Origin: an uncultured bacterium
GTDB lineage: Bacteria > Actinomycetota > Coriobacteriia > Coriobacteriales > Coriobacteriaceae
Length of the DNA stretch: 64,000 nucleotides
Direction of reading: 5' to 3'
Assembly (NCBI GenBank): GCA_905215525.1
Contig: CAJMQJ010000003.1
Coordinates: forward strand, 62,001-126,000
Shown: positions 7,060-15,372 of the stretch, one piece after another
How positions within the stretch are numbered: the first letter of the stretch is position 1
Layout of the letters: each line of letters starts with the position of its first letter
The notes under the pieces: generated by a model
The model's database searches: none
What the model was told of the DNA's origin: nothing
The model's input: the letters and a program-made list of their open reading frames with translations, nothing else
Made by a program: the position numbers and the translations under genes

Positions 7060-8226
7060 TTAAGCGGTGAAGGGGTGAATCGTCACGCCCTTAACCACGC
7101 GGTTGACCGTGCCGGTGGGGCTCGGCGTATCGGGCGTGTTGCCCACGCGCACGGAGTTGAGCAGGCTGATGGCCTGGGCAAACATCACGAACGGCAGGGC
7201 AAGGTAGCCCTCGGGGAGTGCCTCATAGCCCTTAAAGGTGAAGGACTCGCCCTCGTAGACGATAGCGCCATCCTGCTGAACGGCAACGGTGTGCTGAGCG
7301 ATCTCGTCGCCACCGATCTCGTTGAGGATGTCGATATCGTACTGACGGGTGTAGGCATCGTTGTTGACGAACACGAACACGAGGGTCTTGTCGTCGACGA
7401 AGGACTTGGGTCCGTGACGATAACCCATGGAGGTGTCGTAGGAAGTGGCAACCAGGCCATGAGCAAGCTCGAGGATCTTGAGCTGGCTCTCCTGGGCAAG
7501 GCCACCGAAGGAGCCGGAACCCAAGTAGGTCACGCGGTTGAAGTCGCCAGCCAGGTAATCGGCAACCTCGGACTCGCGAGCGATGACCTCCTCGCCCATC
7601 TTGGCGATGGTCTCGACCCACTCGGCCTTCTGCTCGTCGGAAGCCTCGTCAAAGATGAGGGTAGAGAGCAGGGTCATGCAGGTGTAGGAACCGGTCATGG
7701 CGAAGCCCTTGTCGTTGGCGCGCGGGATGAGCAGCGTCAGCGCATTGGGATCATCGGCGGACTCGACGGCGAGCTTGCCCTCGGGCGCGCAGGTGATGTT
7801 GAGGAACTTGACGTTGTGGACGAGCTCCTTGGCAACGGCAACGGCGGCAAGGCTCTCGGGGCTGTTGCCAGAGCGGGCAAAGGAAACCACGAGCGTGGGA
7901 TCCTCGGCGCGCAGGAAATCGCGCGGAGCGCTCACGATGTCTGTCGTGGCGATGGGCTTAAAGTCGTAGAGATCAGTGTTGCCAGCGTGACGCAGGTACG
8001 GGGCGCAGGTATCGCCAACGTAGTCGGACGTACCGGCACCGGTGAAGACAACGGACAGACGGCCCTCGCCCATAGCACGAGCCTCGGCCAGGAAGGCCTC
8101 GATGGCCTCCTTGTTCTCGCGATAGATGTTGAGCGTATCACGCCAAAGCTCGGGCTGCTGAGCAATCTCGGCCGTGGTGATCTGGGCGCCGAGCTCGGTG
8201 AGCTCCTCGACACTCTTCTCGAACAT
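7060..8226 (-). CDS. agaS: SIS-domain galactosamine-6-phosphate deaminase/isomerase (AgaS)
   Basis: The 388-residue product has two SIS domains. The first carries the sugar-phosphate site FTGAGTSDYVG at residues 61-71 and SFARSGNSPES near 115; the second contains YLGSGSFGGLAQES and the MGYRHGPKSF motif characteristic of AgaS. AgaS converts galactosamine-6-P to tagatose-6-P with release of ammonia. A GAGAGAGG ribosome site precedes the ATG. It lies downstream of the gntR gene with its own TATAAT -10 element and an operator-like palindrome between the two genes. Confidence 0.9.
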   Translation of the reverse strand: MFEKSVEELTELGAQITTAEIAQQPELWRDTLNIYRENKEAIEAFLAEARAMGEGRLSVVFTGAGTSDYVGDTCAPYLRHAGNTDLYDFKPIATTDIVSAPRDFLRAEDPTLVVSFARSGNSPESLAAVAVAKELVHNVKFLNITCAPEGKLAVESADDPNALTLLIPRANDKGFAMTGSYTCMTLLSTLIFDEASDEQKAEWVETIAKMGEEVIARESEVADYLAGDFNRVTYLGSGSFGGLAQESQLKILELAHGLVATSYDTSMGYRHGPKSFVDDKTLVFVFVNNDAYTRQYDIDILNEIGGDEIAQHTVAVQQDGAIVYEGESFTFKGYEALPEGYLALPFVMFAQAISLLNSVRVGNTPDTPSPTGTVNRVVKGVTIHPFTA

Positions 8227-8258
8227 TTCTAATACCTCTCTCTAGAAGTAATCCTCTG

Positions 8259-8304
8259 ACGTGCAATTATACACTTCGGTTGGTTATCTGGTAGTAACCA
8301 GTTA
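8259..8304 (-). promoter_or_regulatory. agaS promoter with GntR (NagR/DasR-type) operator
   Basis: On the minus strand a TATAAT -10 box (8266-8271) lies about 40 bp upstream of the agaS start. The perfect dyad CTGGT-N4-ACCAG occupies 8288-8301, where the -35 element should be. HutC-type GntR regulators such as NagR and DasR bind sites like ACTGGTCTAGACCACT. The same core CTGGTAGTAACCA recurs before the PTS genes at 12581. Binding here would block RNA polymerase. Confidence 0.7.
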
Positions 8305-8340
8305 AATGCAAAGAATCACCATATGGAAACGATGCGGACA

Positions 8341-9072
8341 CTAGTTGCTACGCTGGTGGTAAACCTTGTATTTAAACTGATCGGCACGAGCAACCGAGAG
8401 TGTATACTCCACAACCTCGTTTGACTCGTTATACGTAGTCCTGACCAAATCGAGCACAGGCGAGCCCTCGACAATTCCCAAAAGGTGGGCGTCGGTGGGA
8501 CGGGCTATGCTCGCATAGAACTCCTCTTCAGCCACGCGTATCTTTTGCTGAAAGTCCTGCTCAATCACATCGTAAAGCGGCTTGCGCTCCAGCAGCGGTC
8601 GCTTTAGGGACAGAAATTGACGAACCGGTAGATAGCTGCGTTCGACCATCATGGGCATGTTGTCGGCAGAACGAAGGCGCTTAAGCTTAAAAATGCGATC
8701 ACCGATACGCAATCCCATATGCTCGGCCAGATTCTTATCGGCCTCCATCTCGCAAAACTCGAGAATCGTGGTCTCGGGTTCTCGACCCATCGCGCGCATC
8801 TGCTCGGTAAAGCTGTAGGACTGCATAAGATTGGTTGCTTTTGCCGAACGGTCGGTCACAAAGGTACCGCGACCGTGCTGCCGAACCACCAGTCCTAAAC
8901 GCTCCAGTTCCTGCAGAGCCAAGCGTACCGTAGTGCGCGAGAGACCATAGCGCTCCGAAAGTTCGCGCTCGGAAGGAATCATGTCACCGGCGCGATATTC
9001 ATGGTCAATCTTTTCGGTCAGAATATCGACCAGCTGATCGTACAGCGGCTGCCTACGCGCTCCGATCGCCAT
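8341..9072 (-). CDS. GntR-family regulator, HutC subfamily (AgaR/NagR-like)
   Basis: The 243-residue product has an N-terminal winged helix (residues about 8-75, with SERELSERYGLSRTTVRLAL as the recognition part) and a C-terminal UTRA ligand domain (about 90-235). Regulators of this type sense amino-sugar phosphates and repress PTS and catabolic genes until the sugar is present. Two matching operators in this locus, before agaS and before PTS IIA, support a role as local repressor. It sits between agaS and the PTS operon on the same strand, which fits dedicated control. Confidence 0.9.
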   Translation of the reverse strand: MAIGARRQPLYDQLVDILTEKIDHEYRAGDMIPSERELSERYGLSRTTVRLALQELERLGLVVRQHGRGTFVTDRSAKATNLMQSYSFTEQMRAMGREPETTILEFCEMEADKNLAEHMGLRIGDRIFKLKRLRSADNMPMMVERSYLPVRQFLSLKRPLLERKPLYDVIEQDFQQKIRVAEEEFYASIARPTDAHLLGIVEGSPVLDLVRTTYNESNEVVEYTLSVARADQFKYKVYHQRSN

Positions 9073-9154
9073 CCTATCCTCCCTTTTGCTCGAATTCGGC
9101 TAACTACCTAGGGTGTTAAGCATTATCGTTCTGCAACACCCGACTCATCAAGAA

Positions 9155-9191
9155 AACAAAAGCCGCGCGCTCTTTCGAGCACGCGGCTTTT
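9155..9191 (-). terminator. Terminator of the PTS operon
   Basis: AAAAGCCGCG pairs with CGCGGCTTTT. On the minus strand it ends in CTTTTGTTTTC and lies about 70 bp after the IID stop. The symmetrical A/T tails could also stop transcripts in the other direction. Confidence 0.85.
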
Positions 9192-9257
9192 AACATACAC
9201 ATGGCTTAAGGGGTCGGGGTGTGAGCCGCGCAGGGACACACCCCTCAAGCTAGAGCC

Positions 9258-10340
9258 TTACCAGATGCTCGGCCAGAGACCAAGCGGGCCAGCGCCCAGG
9301 ATGCCCAGGACGAAGAGCAGCAGAATGCCCTTGGTCGGGGTCCAGCTGTGCTTAGCGAACATGTAGTAAAGCAGCAGCGTAAGCATAAGCGGGACGAGCT
9401 TCGGGACGATGGTGTTGAGGGTGTCGGCAACAGAGAAGTTGACCGGATCCTCGGTGACGGTGCCGTAGGTAACGGACTCCATGCCGTTGCCCAGATCGGT
9501 GACGCCGCACTCGACAGCGTTGCCGTCGGCATCGGAAGCGGTGAGGGCGTTGCCGTCCTCATCGGTCATGGCGATGGTACCGGCCTCAGCGGTCTCGGTA
9601 TCGATGCCCTCCATACCGGTGAAGTTCTCGGCCTCCTTCTCGGAGACGATCACGGTAGTAGCGGAGAGGCCACGGGTGGTGCCGTTGGGGATCTGGAGGT
9701 TGATCTGGGTGCCACCCATGGTGACGACCAGGCAACCGACGACGAAGACGCCCATAATGGAAGCGGCACGCGTGAAGGCCTGCATGTTGGCAGTCAGAGC
9801 GTCAATAGCGCTGGTGCCAAGCTTGTAGGACCAGTTCATGAGCCAGAAGCGCAGAGCGAACTGGACGACGTTGAAGATCACCAGGAAGATGATCGGCGCA
9901 GCGGCGTTGCCGTTGATGGCCATGTTGGAGGTGATGCCGGCCGTGATAGGCACGAGCGTCAGCCAGAACAGGGCGTCACCGATACCACCGAGCGGGCCCA
10001 TTGCGGCGACGCGGACGGCGCGGATCGTGGGGATGTCAACCTTGTTCTGCTCGAGCGAAAGCACGATACCCATAACAAAGGTGACGAGGAACGGGTGGGT
10101 GTTGAAGAACTCCAGGTTGTGGCTCATGGAAGCCGCGAGGTCGTTCTTGTTGGTGTGGATCTTCTCCAGACCGGGGATGATGGAGTAAAGCCAGCCAGCG
10201 GCCTGCATGCGCTCGTAGTTGAACGATGCCTGCAGGAAGCAGGAGCGCCAAGCCATCTTGTTGAGGGTCTTCTGGTCGAGCTGCGGAGCAGGAGTGAGAT
10301 CCTCGTAGTGCTCCGGGATCACATACTCATTAGATGCCAT
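9258..10340 (-). CDS. agaD: PTS mannose/GalNAc-family IID component
   Basis: The 360-residue membrane protein forms the sugar channel together with IIC. It shows the family's start (LNKMAWRSCFLQASFNYERMQ), the helix with GPLGGIGDALFW, and C-terminal membrane helices. The usual length is about 270-300 residues. The excess is an acidic, Asp/Glu/Thr-rich insertion at roughly residues 220-300, between the two last hydrophobic regions, probably outside the membrane. I start at the ATG at 10340, which has GGAGGTG 9 nt upstream and overlaps the IIC stop by 11 bp (translational coupling). An upstream alternative at 10373 lies deep inside IIC. Confidence 0.9.
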   Translation of the reverse strand: MASNEYVIPEHYEDLTPAPQLDQKTLNKMAWRSCFLQASFNYERMQAAGWLYSIIPGLEKIHTNKNDLAASMSHNLEFFNTHPFLVTFVMGIVLSLEQNKVDIPTIRAVRVAAMGPLGGIGDALFWLTLVPITAGITSNMAINGNAAAPIIFLVIFNVVQFALRFWLMNWSYKLGTSAIDALTANMQAFTRAASIMGVFVVGCLVVTMGGTQINLQIPNGTTRGLSATTVIVSEKEAENFTGMEGIDTETAEAGTIAMTDEDGNALTASDADGNAVECGVTDLGNGMESVTYGTVTEDPVNFSVADTLNTIVPKLVPLMLTLLLYYMFAKHSWTPTKGILLLFVLGILGAGPLGLWPSIW

Positions 10341-11130
10341 CTTCGAAGTCACCTCCGTCAGAAACAGCTGCACCCTTCAGCTCGGTCTGCTGCTGGAAGT
10401 CCCAGAAAGCGATGCCGAAGCCGATGAGAGCGAGGATGAGCAGGGCAGGGGTTGCCAGAGAATCGTTGGCAACGGTGATGAGCGCGAGGCCAAAGCCCAT
10501 GAGGAAGAAGCCCCACATATCGCGGTTCATCATAACCTTGAGCAGGACGGCGAAGCCGACGAAGCGCATCATGCCGCCTGCAGCGGACAGACCGGTCTGC
10601 AGCCAAGTCGGGATGGCGGAAGCGATGGTCTGACCGATGGTAGCGCCAGCGATGAAGAACAGGGTGACGACGACAGCGAAGATCAGGCCGAGCAGAGCCA
10701 TGGCGAAGTAGTTCAGACGCTCGATGCCCTTGGTGTCAGCGTTATGAGCCATGTTGTCCGCGGAGGACATGAGGGGCGACATAAGCGTGAAGACCAGGGT
10801 AACGCCGAGCTGACCAAGCAGAGCGAACGGAATGGCAAGGCCGACTGCCGCGTTGGGCTCGAGGCCCGTAGCGATAGCGAGAATGGCTGCCATGATGCCG
10901 CCGATGACGGCGTTAGGCGGCTGAGCGCCTCCGATCGGCATGTTGCCGATCGTCATGAGCTGATAGGTACCACCCACGAGAAGACCGGTGTTGAGGTCGC
11001 CAAGGATAAGACCGATGACGGCGCCGGTGACGATGGGCTGATAGAGAGACTCGAGGAAGTTGAACTGGTCGATTGCCGCGACGAACGTGACGATGAAGAC
11101 CAGAGCGACCTGGATGATCGAGTATTCCAT
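10330..11130 (-). CDS. agaC: PTS mannose/GalNAc-family IIC component
   Basis: The 266-residue integral membrane protein has about seven hydrophobic segments. It carries the IIC signatures GLLVGGTYQLMTIG and IGGAQPPNAVIGGIMA near residues 50-80. With IID it forms the transport channel; IIB phosphorylates the sugar during passage. AAAGGAGG precedes the ATG. The gene follows IIB by 90 bp and overlaps IID at its 3' end. Confidence 0.93.
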   Translation of the reverse strand: MEYSIIQVALVFIVTFVAAIDQFNFLESLYQPIVTGAVIGLILGDLNTGLLVGGTYQLMTIGNMPIGGAQPPNAVIGGIMAAILAIATGLEPNAAVGLAIPFALLGQLGVTLVFTLMSPLMSSADNMAHNADTKGIERLNYFAMALLGLIFAVVVTLFFIAGATIGQTIASAIPTWLQTGLSAAGGMMRFVGFAVLLKVMMNRDMWGFFLMGFGLALITVANDSLATPALLILALIGFGIAFWDFQQQTELKGAAVSDGGDFEDGI

Positions 11131-11220
11131 CTTGCTCCTCCTTTCAAAATGTATGTACGCACTTTGGATATCACGTACAGAACGTCAGGGTTTCAATCCT
11201 GACAACGTGGATCACGAGGA

Positions 11221-11703
11221 TTACGAGAAGAGCTTGCTCGTGTCCTCAACAGGCGTGCTCGGAACGCGCCTGATCTCCAACTCCACCCCCAATTCCTGCA
11301 GCTCTTTAAACGCAGCGACATCCTCGTCGTTAACTGCGACGGAGGTGGCGACTTGGCGCTTTCCTTCCGACATGTGCATGTTGCCGATGTTTACCTTCTT
11401 TATAGGCACACCGCCCTTGACGAGCGTAAGCACGTCTTCCGGTGTTTCGGCCACGATGAAGATCTTCTGGCGCGGGCTCGCCTTGCCAATGACGTCGATG
11501 GTCTTCTGCAGGGAGAAGAAACGCGTAGCGACGCCGGCGGGAGCGGCCATCTTCATGAGGTTCTGGCGCATGGTGTTGGTCGACACATCGTCGTTGGCGA
11601 CGAGGATGAGGTTGGAGCCCAGGGTGGAGTTCCACTGGGTAGCGACCTGACCATGGACCAGTCGGTTATCGATGCGGGTAAGAAGAATGTTGGGTTCTGC
11701 CAT
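11221..11703 (-). CDS. agaV: PTS mannose/GalNAc-family IIB component
   Basis: The 160-residue cytoplasmic protein takes phosphate from IIA on His17 (motif RLVHGQV) and passes it to the incoming sugar. The second conserved region LVKGGVPIKKVNIG is present near residues 90-105. Length and motifs are as expected for a stand-alone IIB of this family. It follows the yajC-like gene by 36 bp. Compare the paralogue at 352-834, where this histidine is tyrosine. Confidence 0.93.
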   Translation of the reverse strand: MAEPNILLTRIDNRLVHGQVATQWNSTLGSNLILVANDDVSTNTMRQNLMKMAAPAGVATRFFSLQKTIDVIGKASPRQKIFIVAETPEDVLTLVKGGVPIKKVNIGNMHMSEGKRQVATSVAVNDEDVAAFKELQELGVELEIRRVPSTPVEDTSKLFS

Positions 11704-11739
11704 GTTGATCAGCTTCCTTTCGTTATTTGCTGACGACAG

Positions 11740-12021
11740 TTACTTGATCTCCTGAATCGCGTAACGCGAAACATCTACGACGGCACCGGATCGGACTTTG
11801 ATCTGGACCTTTTCGCCTTCGATGCCCTTGACGGTTCCGTAGATACCGCCGGCGAAAAGAACCTCCTGACCCGGCTTGAGCTCGGTGTGCAGCTCCTTGA
11901 AGTACTTCTGCTTCTTCTTCATGTTGATTTGCGACCAGATGGTGTAAATCAAGCCCATGATGACAAGCAGGCCTAAAAGGGCGACCGAGGAGCTCAGGAC
12001 GTTGGCTCCGAAATCGGCCAT
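11740..12021 (-). CDS. YajC-domain protein inside the PTS operon
   Basis: The 93-residue product has one N-terminal membrane helix (about residues 9-29), then a basic stretch (MKKKQKYFKEL) and a small beta domain with LKPGQEVLFAGGIYGTVKGIEG, the YajC signature. YajC normally accompanies SecDF in protein export. Here its start codon overlaps the IIA stop by one base and IIB follows 36 bp later, so it is translated as part of the PTS operon. It may help insert or stabilise the IIC/IID membrane proteins. That role is inferred from position only. Confidence 0.85.
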   Translation of the reverse strand: MADFGANVLSSSVALLGLLVIMGLIYTIWSQINMKKKQKYFKELHTELKPGQEVLFAGGIYGTVKGIEGEKVQIKVRSGAVVDVSRYAIQEIK

Positions 12022-12464
12022 TAGATGCCGTCCTCGTCGCCGAAGATATCCTCTTCGTCGGAGCCGGCAACGGATGCGACCGTCTGGGCGGTGACGCCCG
12101 TCTGACCAACGGTCACGGCCTGCTCGCCAAGCTCGGCGAGCGTGGCGTTACCGCGGAGGAACAGAAGCTCAATAACCATGGGAAGGTTGGTGCCAGTCAG
12201 AACCTCGACGTTGTCGACATCCTGGGCAATCATCATCGACTGATTGAACGGAGTACCACCGAGCAGGTCGGTAAAGACGAGCACGCCATCGCACTCCTCG
12301 CGCATGGCGGTAATAGCGGCGCGGAGATCCTCACCGTAGGAAGCAGCCTGGTCGCCCTCAAAAGGAACGACGGTAAAAGCGGGCTGATCGCCGGCAACCA
12401 TAGCGATAGCACTTGCAAGGCCGGGTGCGAACTGTCCATGACCGGTAAGAATAAAGCCAACCAT
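12021..12464 (-). CDS. agaF: PTS mannose/GalNAc-family IIA component
   Basis: The 147-residue cytoplasmic protein accepts phosphate from HPr on His9 (FILTGHGQFAPGL) and hands it to IIB. The second family motif FTDLLGGTPFNQS is near residues 83-95. The last 15 residues are very acidic. It is the first gene of the operon IIA, YajC, IIB, IIC, IID. A 700-bp upstream region carries operator-like sites. Confidence 0.93.
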   Translation of the reverse strand: MVGFILTGHGQFAPGLASAIAMVAGDQPAFTVVPFEGDQAASYGEDLRAAITAMREECDGVLVFTDLLGGTPFNQSMMIAQDVDNVEVLTGTNLPMVIELLFLRGNATLAELGEQAVTVGQTGVTAQTVASVAGSDEEDIFGDEDGI

Positions 12465-12579
12465 TCAAATTTCCCTTCCGAAGGTGTGTACGATCTGAGT
12501 CCGATAATTTTCGGAAGCCAGCGGGCGCTCGCCCTTAAAGCTTCTTAGAAAGCGTTCTTTGAAGACCAGTGGTTTCTAA

Positions 12580-12616
12580 ACTGGTAGTAACCACGTGACG
12601 TGTTGTTGTCACTATA
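12580..12616 (-). promoter_or_regulatory. PTS operon promoter region with GntR operator
   Basis: ACTGGTAGTAACCACG at 12580-12595 shares the 13-bp core CTGGTAGTAACCA with the agaS operator. On the minus strand a possible -10 box TATAGT (12611-12616) lies just upstream, placing the operator at the transcription start. A convincing -35 box is not visible. A partly overlapping similar arm (GTGGTTTCTAAACTGG) precedes it at about 12569. Confidence 0.6.
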
Positions 12617-12725
12617 TCACCCCAGAAGAGGTCGCTTTCGCTGATTCATACAGTAAAACGTTTTTGCACCGTTCACGGTGATAAATCGACCGTTTACCGC
12701 TCATTAACACTTCTACCTGCAGTTT

Positions 12726-12739
12726 TGAAACCGTTTCGA
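12726..12739. promoter_or_regulatory. Catabolite-response-like palindrome
   Basis: TGAAACCGTTTCGA has the symmetry of LacI/CcpA-type sites (GAAAC-C-GTTTC). It lies about 260 bp upstream of PTS IIA. Function is only suggested by pattern and place. Confidence 0.3.
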
Positions 12740-12860
12740 AATGCTTTGGCAATCGATCACAACTATTTTCGTGTCTAAACAACACAGGGTGGCTAAATAT
12801 AGCGTGTAGAAAAAGTGCAGGTCATTGTGAAGATTTGTGAATTGGTCTTTTTGACTTAAT

Positions 12861-12876
12861 ACCAGTTAGAACCAGT
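12861..12876. promoter_or_regulatory. Distal GntR half-site pair
   Basis: ACCAGTTAGAACCAGT carries two direct copies of ACCAGT with the same 10-bp period as the operators at 8288 and 12581. It could be an auxiliary site about 400 bp upstream of the PTS genes. Confidence 0.35.
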
Positions 12877-12887
12877 TTAGAAATTAT

Positions 12888-12917
12888 CGGTGAACGGTAG
12901 TTTTCGACCGTTCACCG
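12888..12917. repeat. Perfect 11-bp inverted repeat
   Basis: CGGTGAACGGT and ACCGTTCACCG are separated by 8 bp. A partial copy of the arm (ACCGTTCACGGTGA) occurs near 12669. It may be an operator or a hairpin. The surrounding 12600-13165 contains no gene that I can support; a 68-codon frame from 12890 lacks a ribosome site and a protein-like sequence. Confidence 0.5.
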
Positions 12918-13165
12918 GAGAATTTCAATCGTTTGCAGCCTTTTTCCTAGATGAATTGGGGAGACTCGATGAAGCACTTGCGCGGTTGCAGGGTATTTCA
13001 ATACTCGTCCATCCCCCGCGTTCCAAACTCCCATTCCCTGAATATGCCATAGCTCTCGCTATTCGTCTCACAAACATTACTTACTCTAATCTGTAATTGT
13101 TTATCGTTTATCATTAAGTATGATATAAGATACAAGTATCATCCAAGACATTGGTTGGAGGAGCT

Positions 13166-13804
13166 ATGATCCGCTGGAACGTATCCAAATCGAATGAAGC
13201 CATCGACCGTGAACAGGCAATAGCCAAACTGAGGAAGCTCACTCGCTACTGCAAATGGGGCACAATCTGCACCATCGTGGCGCTCGCTCTGGCACTCCTC
13301 GCAGTCATTGCAATCGAAGATCTAGTCATATTGCCTAGCCTCTCCCAAGGGTTCTGTCTCCAATCCGTAGAGCTTGAGGCTAGCGAAGGGCCAATTCTCG
13401 CTCTCGTCGGCACCAATGAACAGACTCCTCTTATGCTTGTCGCGCACGACGGTCATACTGCCATAGGGAGCGCCATGATGGCATGCCTCGCGCTTGCCAT
13501 CGCGCTAAGCGCATACAGGTTTTTCTCCGCCATTGAAAAGGCGGGCAGGCCCTTTGACCTCGAATGCATCCGCATACTACGTCAAATAGGACATTTGTTC
13601 CTTATCGGCGGCGCTGCCGTGAAACTTTTTGGTGCCATAGTCACAGGGCTGATACTCTCAGGATTTGGCGGTAGCTTTACGGATGCGCTTGGCGGGCAGC
13701 ATCTCGACCTCTCTATGCTCTTTGCAGGCCTAATTATTAGCCTGATTGCCAGCATCTTCCAGTACGGGTGTATCCTGCAAAAACAAGATGACGAGTTGCT
13801 CTAG
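13166..13804 (+). CDS. DUF2975-like membrane protein
   Basis: The 212-residue product has four hydrophobic segments (about residues 32-58, 104-126, 148-172 and 188-206). Between the first two lies a loop of some 45 residues that probably faces outside. This arrangement, and the small XRE gene directly behind it, matches the widespread DUF2975/YozG-type pair. The ATG at 13166 follows GGAGG by 4 nt. The role of such pairs is not established; the HTH partner probably regulates the pair. Confidence 0.75.
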   Translation: MIRWNVSKSNEAIDREQAIAKLRKLTRYCKWGTICTIVALALALLAVIAIEDLVILPSLSQGFCLQSVELEASEGPILALVGTNEQTPLMLVAHDGHTAIGSAMMACLALAIALSAYRFFSAIEKAGRPFDLECIRILRQIGHLFLIGGAAVKLFGAIVTGLILSGFGGSFTDALGGQHLDLSMLFAGLIISLIASIFQYGCILQKQDDELL

Positions 13805-13813
13805 GGGGAATCC

Positions 13814-14050
13814 ATGATTATTCTGCGGCTCGACCGCATGCTTGCCGAACGCAAGATTTCATCCAAAGAGCTTGCGGAACGCGTGGGTATCTCCCAGGTC
13901 AATATGTCGCGCATCAAGACGGGCAAGGTTTCTGCCGTGCGCTTTTCAACTCTTGACGCGATATGCCGGGCACTCGACTGCCAACCGGGCGATGTACTGG
14001 AATATATGCCTGACGATGAAGCCGATAACCTCTTTGGACTTAAAGATTAA
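13814..14050 (+). CDS. XRE-family (YozG-like) transcriptional regulator
   Basis: The 78-residue product is a compact helix-turn-helix protein: LDRMLAERKISSKELAERVG, then ISQVNMSRIKTG, then FSTLDAICRALDCQPGDVLEY, the Cro/C1 signature including the QPGD turn. It begins 9 bp after the membrane protein gene with an AGGGGGAA site. It most likely controls its own two-gene operon. Confidence 0.88.
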   Translation: MIILRLDRMLAERKISSKELAERVGISQVNMSRIKTGKVSAVRFSTLDAICRALDCQPGDVLEYMPDDEADNLFGLKD

Positions 14051-14085
14051 TAGACATAATTTAGCCACCAGCGCCTAAACGCAAT

Positions 14086-14120
14086 AAGCCCGCTAGAACG
14101 ACATCCGTTCTAGCGGGCTT
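14086..14120. terminator. Bidirectional terminator
   Basis: AAGCCCGCTAGAACG pairs perfectly with CGTTCTAGCGGGCTT around ACATC. It lies between convergent genes ending at 14050 and 14163. Confidence 0.85.
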
Positions 14121-14162
14121 AATTAGGTGTTTAGGCTACGCGCTCGGCGGCTTGGGCAGCCC

Positions 14163-15245
14163 TTACGCAAACAGGCCGTAGATGCTGATGTTGGCCTTGG
14201 CGTAGAGGCCGTTAGCATACTCGGTCCACTTGGAGCTGGCGCTCGAGGCCTGCGAAGAGTACTGCTGGTAGGCGGTGTAATAGGCGGTCATGGCCTGCTT
14301 ATAGGTTGCGCTATCGGCCGTAAAGGCATCGTCGGCGAGCGCCTTAGCGTAGGTGCTGTCGGCGTCCTTCCAAGTGCCCTTCTCGCTATCCCACTCGTCG
14401 CCGGCAAGGTTGATGATGTAGTCGGCGTAGTCCTTGCTCGCGGTCTCCTCGTTGCCGTCAGCAGGCTCGGTCGGGGCGGTCGGCATGCTTGCGGAGCTGT
14501 CGCCGACCTTCTCCTTGTAGAGCTTCTGCAGCGTCGCGGACTGACGGACGATCTGCTTGGCCTGGTCCTTGGACACGCCGTACTGCGTGGCCATGGTCTT
14601 GTAGTCGGAGGTGCCGATGGAATCCTCGGCGTACTGCTTCATTTCCTTGGAAGAAACGGTAATGCCCTCGTCCTCGGCAGCGTCCAGCAGGATCTTGTTG
14701 CGCACGTAGGACAGGATAACGTCGGCAGACGGAGCGGTGTAGTTGCCATCGCTATCCTTGACGGTGTCGAGGCTGTACTGGCTCTCGATAGCCTCGCGCG
14801 CGGTGATATCGCTCTTCTTGCCGTTGTAGCTATAGCTTGCCACGGTCGAATCGAGCTGGTCCTCGGTCAGGGTCGACGAGCCGACACCCTTGCCGCCAAA
14901 GCCGCCATTGCCAATAAAGAAGCCGACCACCGCAGCAATCACGATGGCGACCACAAAGGCGGCAATCATCGTCTTCTTGTGCTTAGATGCATGGTCGTCC
15001 ACATCGGAGTCGTCCGCATCCTGTTCCTCGGGCATGAGGTTCTCGTCGGCGGCGTCCGCGGCGATCTTTGCCTCCAGGCGAGCGTCCTCTTCCTCGGCGG
15101 TCGTGCCGGCAGCAATGTGCTCGGCAGACGTACCGGCGACCAGGTCGATCTTCTCGTCCTCATCACCATTGGGGCCTTCGCCGCGCTCGATGATCTGGAT
15201 GCCGTCGATCTCGTCCTTCTCGTCCTTCTTTTGAATCAGACCCAT
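14163..15245 (-). CDS. Membrane-anchored SurA-N-like protein (probable extracytoplasmic chaperone)
   Basis: The 360-residue product has an acidic cytoplasmic N-terminus (1-88), one membrane helix (92-111) and an outer domain. The outer domain resembles the SurA N-terminal chaperone fold: repeated helices with ADVILSYVRNKILLDAAEDEGITVSSKEMKQY near residues 173-205. No PpiC prolyl-isomerase domain is seen, so chaperoning rather than isomerisation is more likely. The remainder is Ser/Ala/Tyr-rich. It stands alone on the minus strand. The SurA assignment is by pattern and moderately secure. Confidence 0.65.
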   Translation of the reverse strand: MGLIQKKDEKDEIDGIQIIERGEGPNGDEDEKIDLVAGTSAEHIAAGTTAEEEDARLEAKIAADAADENLMPEEQDADDSDVDDHASKHKKTMIAAFVVAIVIAAVVGFFIGNGGFGGKGVGSSTLTEDQLDSTVASYSYNGKKSDITAREAIESQYSLDTVKDSDGNYTAPSADVILSYVRNKILLDAAEDEGITVSSKEMKQYAEDSIGTSDYKTMATQYGVSKDQAKQIVRQSATLQKLYKEKVGDSSASMPTAPTEPADGNEETASKDYADYIINLAGDEWDSEKGTWKDADSTYAKALADDAFTADSATYKQAMTAYYTAYQQYSSQASSASSKWTEYANGLYAKANISIYGLFA

Positions 15246-15284
15246 AGTCAGTTACTCCTTGTTAGGAAACATAGTCCGCAATAG

Positions 15285-15313
15285 AATACGCCCGACAGAG
15301 CGCCGGGCGTATT
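15285..15313 (-). terminator. Probable terminator after isocitrate dehydrogenase
   Basis: AATACGCCCG pairs with CGGGCGTATT; the following T-run on the minus strand is short (CTATT). Confidence 0.55.
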
Positions 15314-15372
15314 GATTCTCAGGTTATACGCAAACACTTAAGTACTATTTTGGCGTTTGCAGTCTGCATGCC

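Noticed and set aside
12890..13096. A 68-codon open frame after the PTS upstream region
   Set aside because: No ribosome site, starts inside a palindrome, and the sequence is not protein-like.
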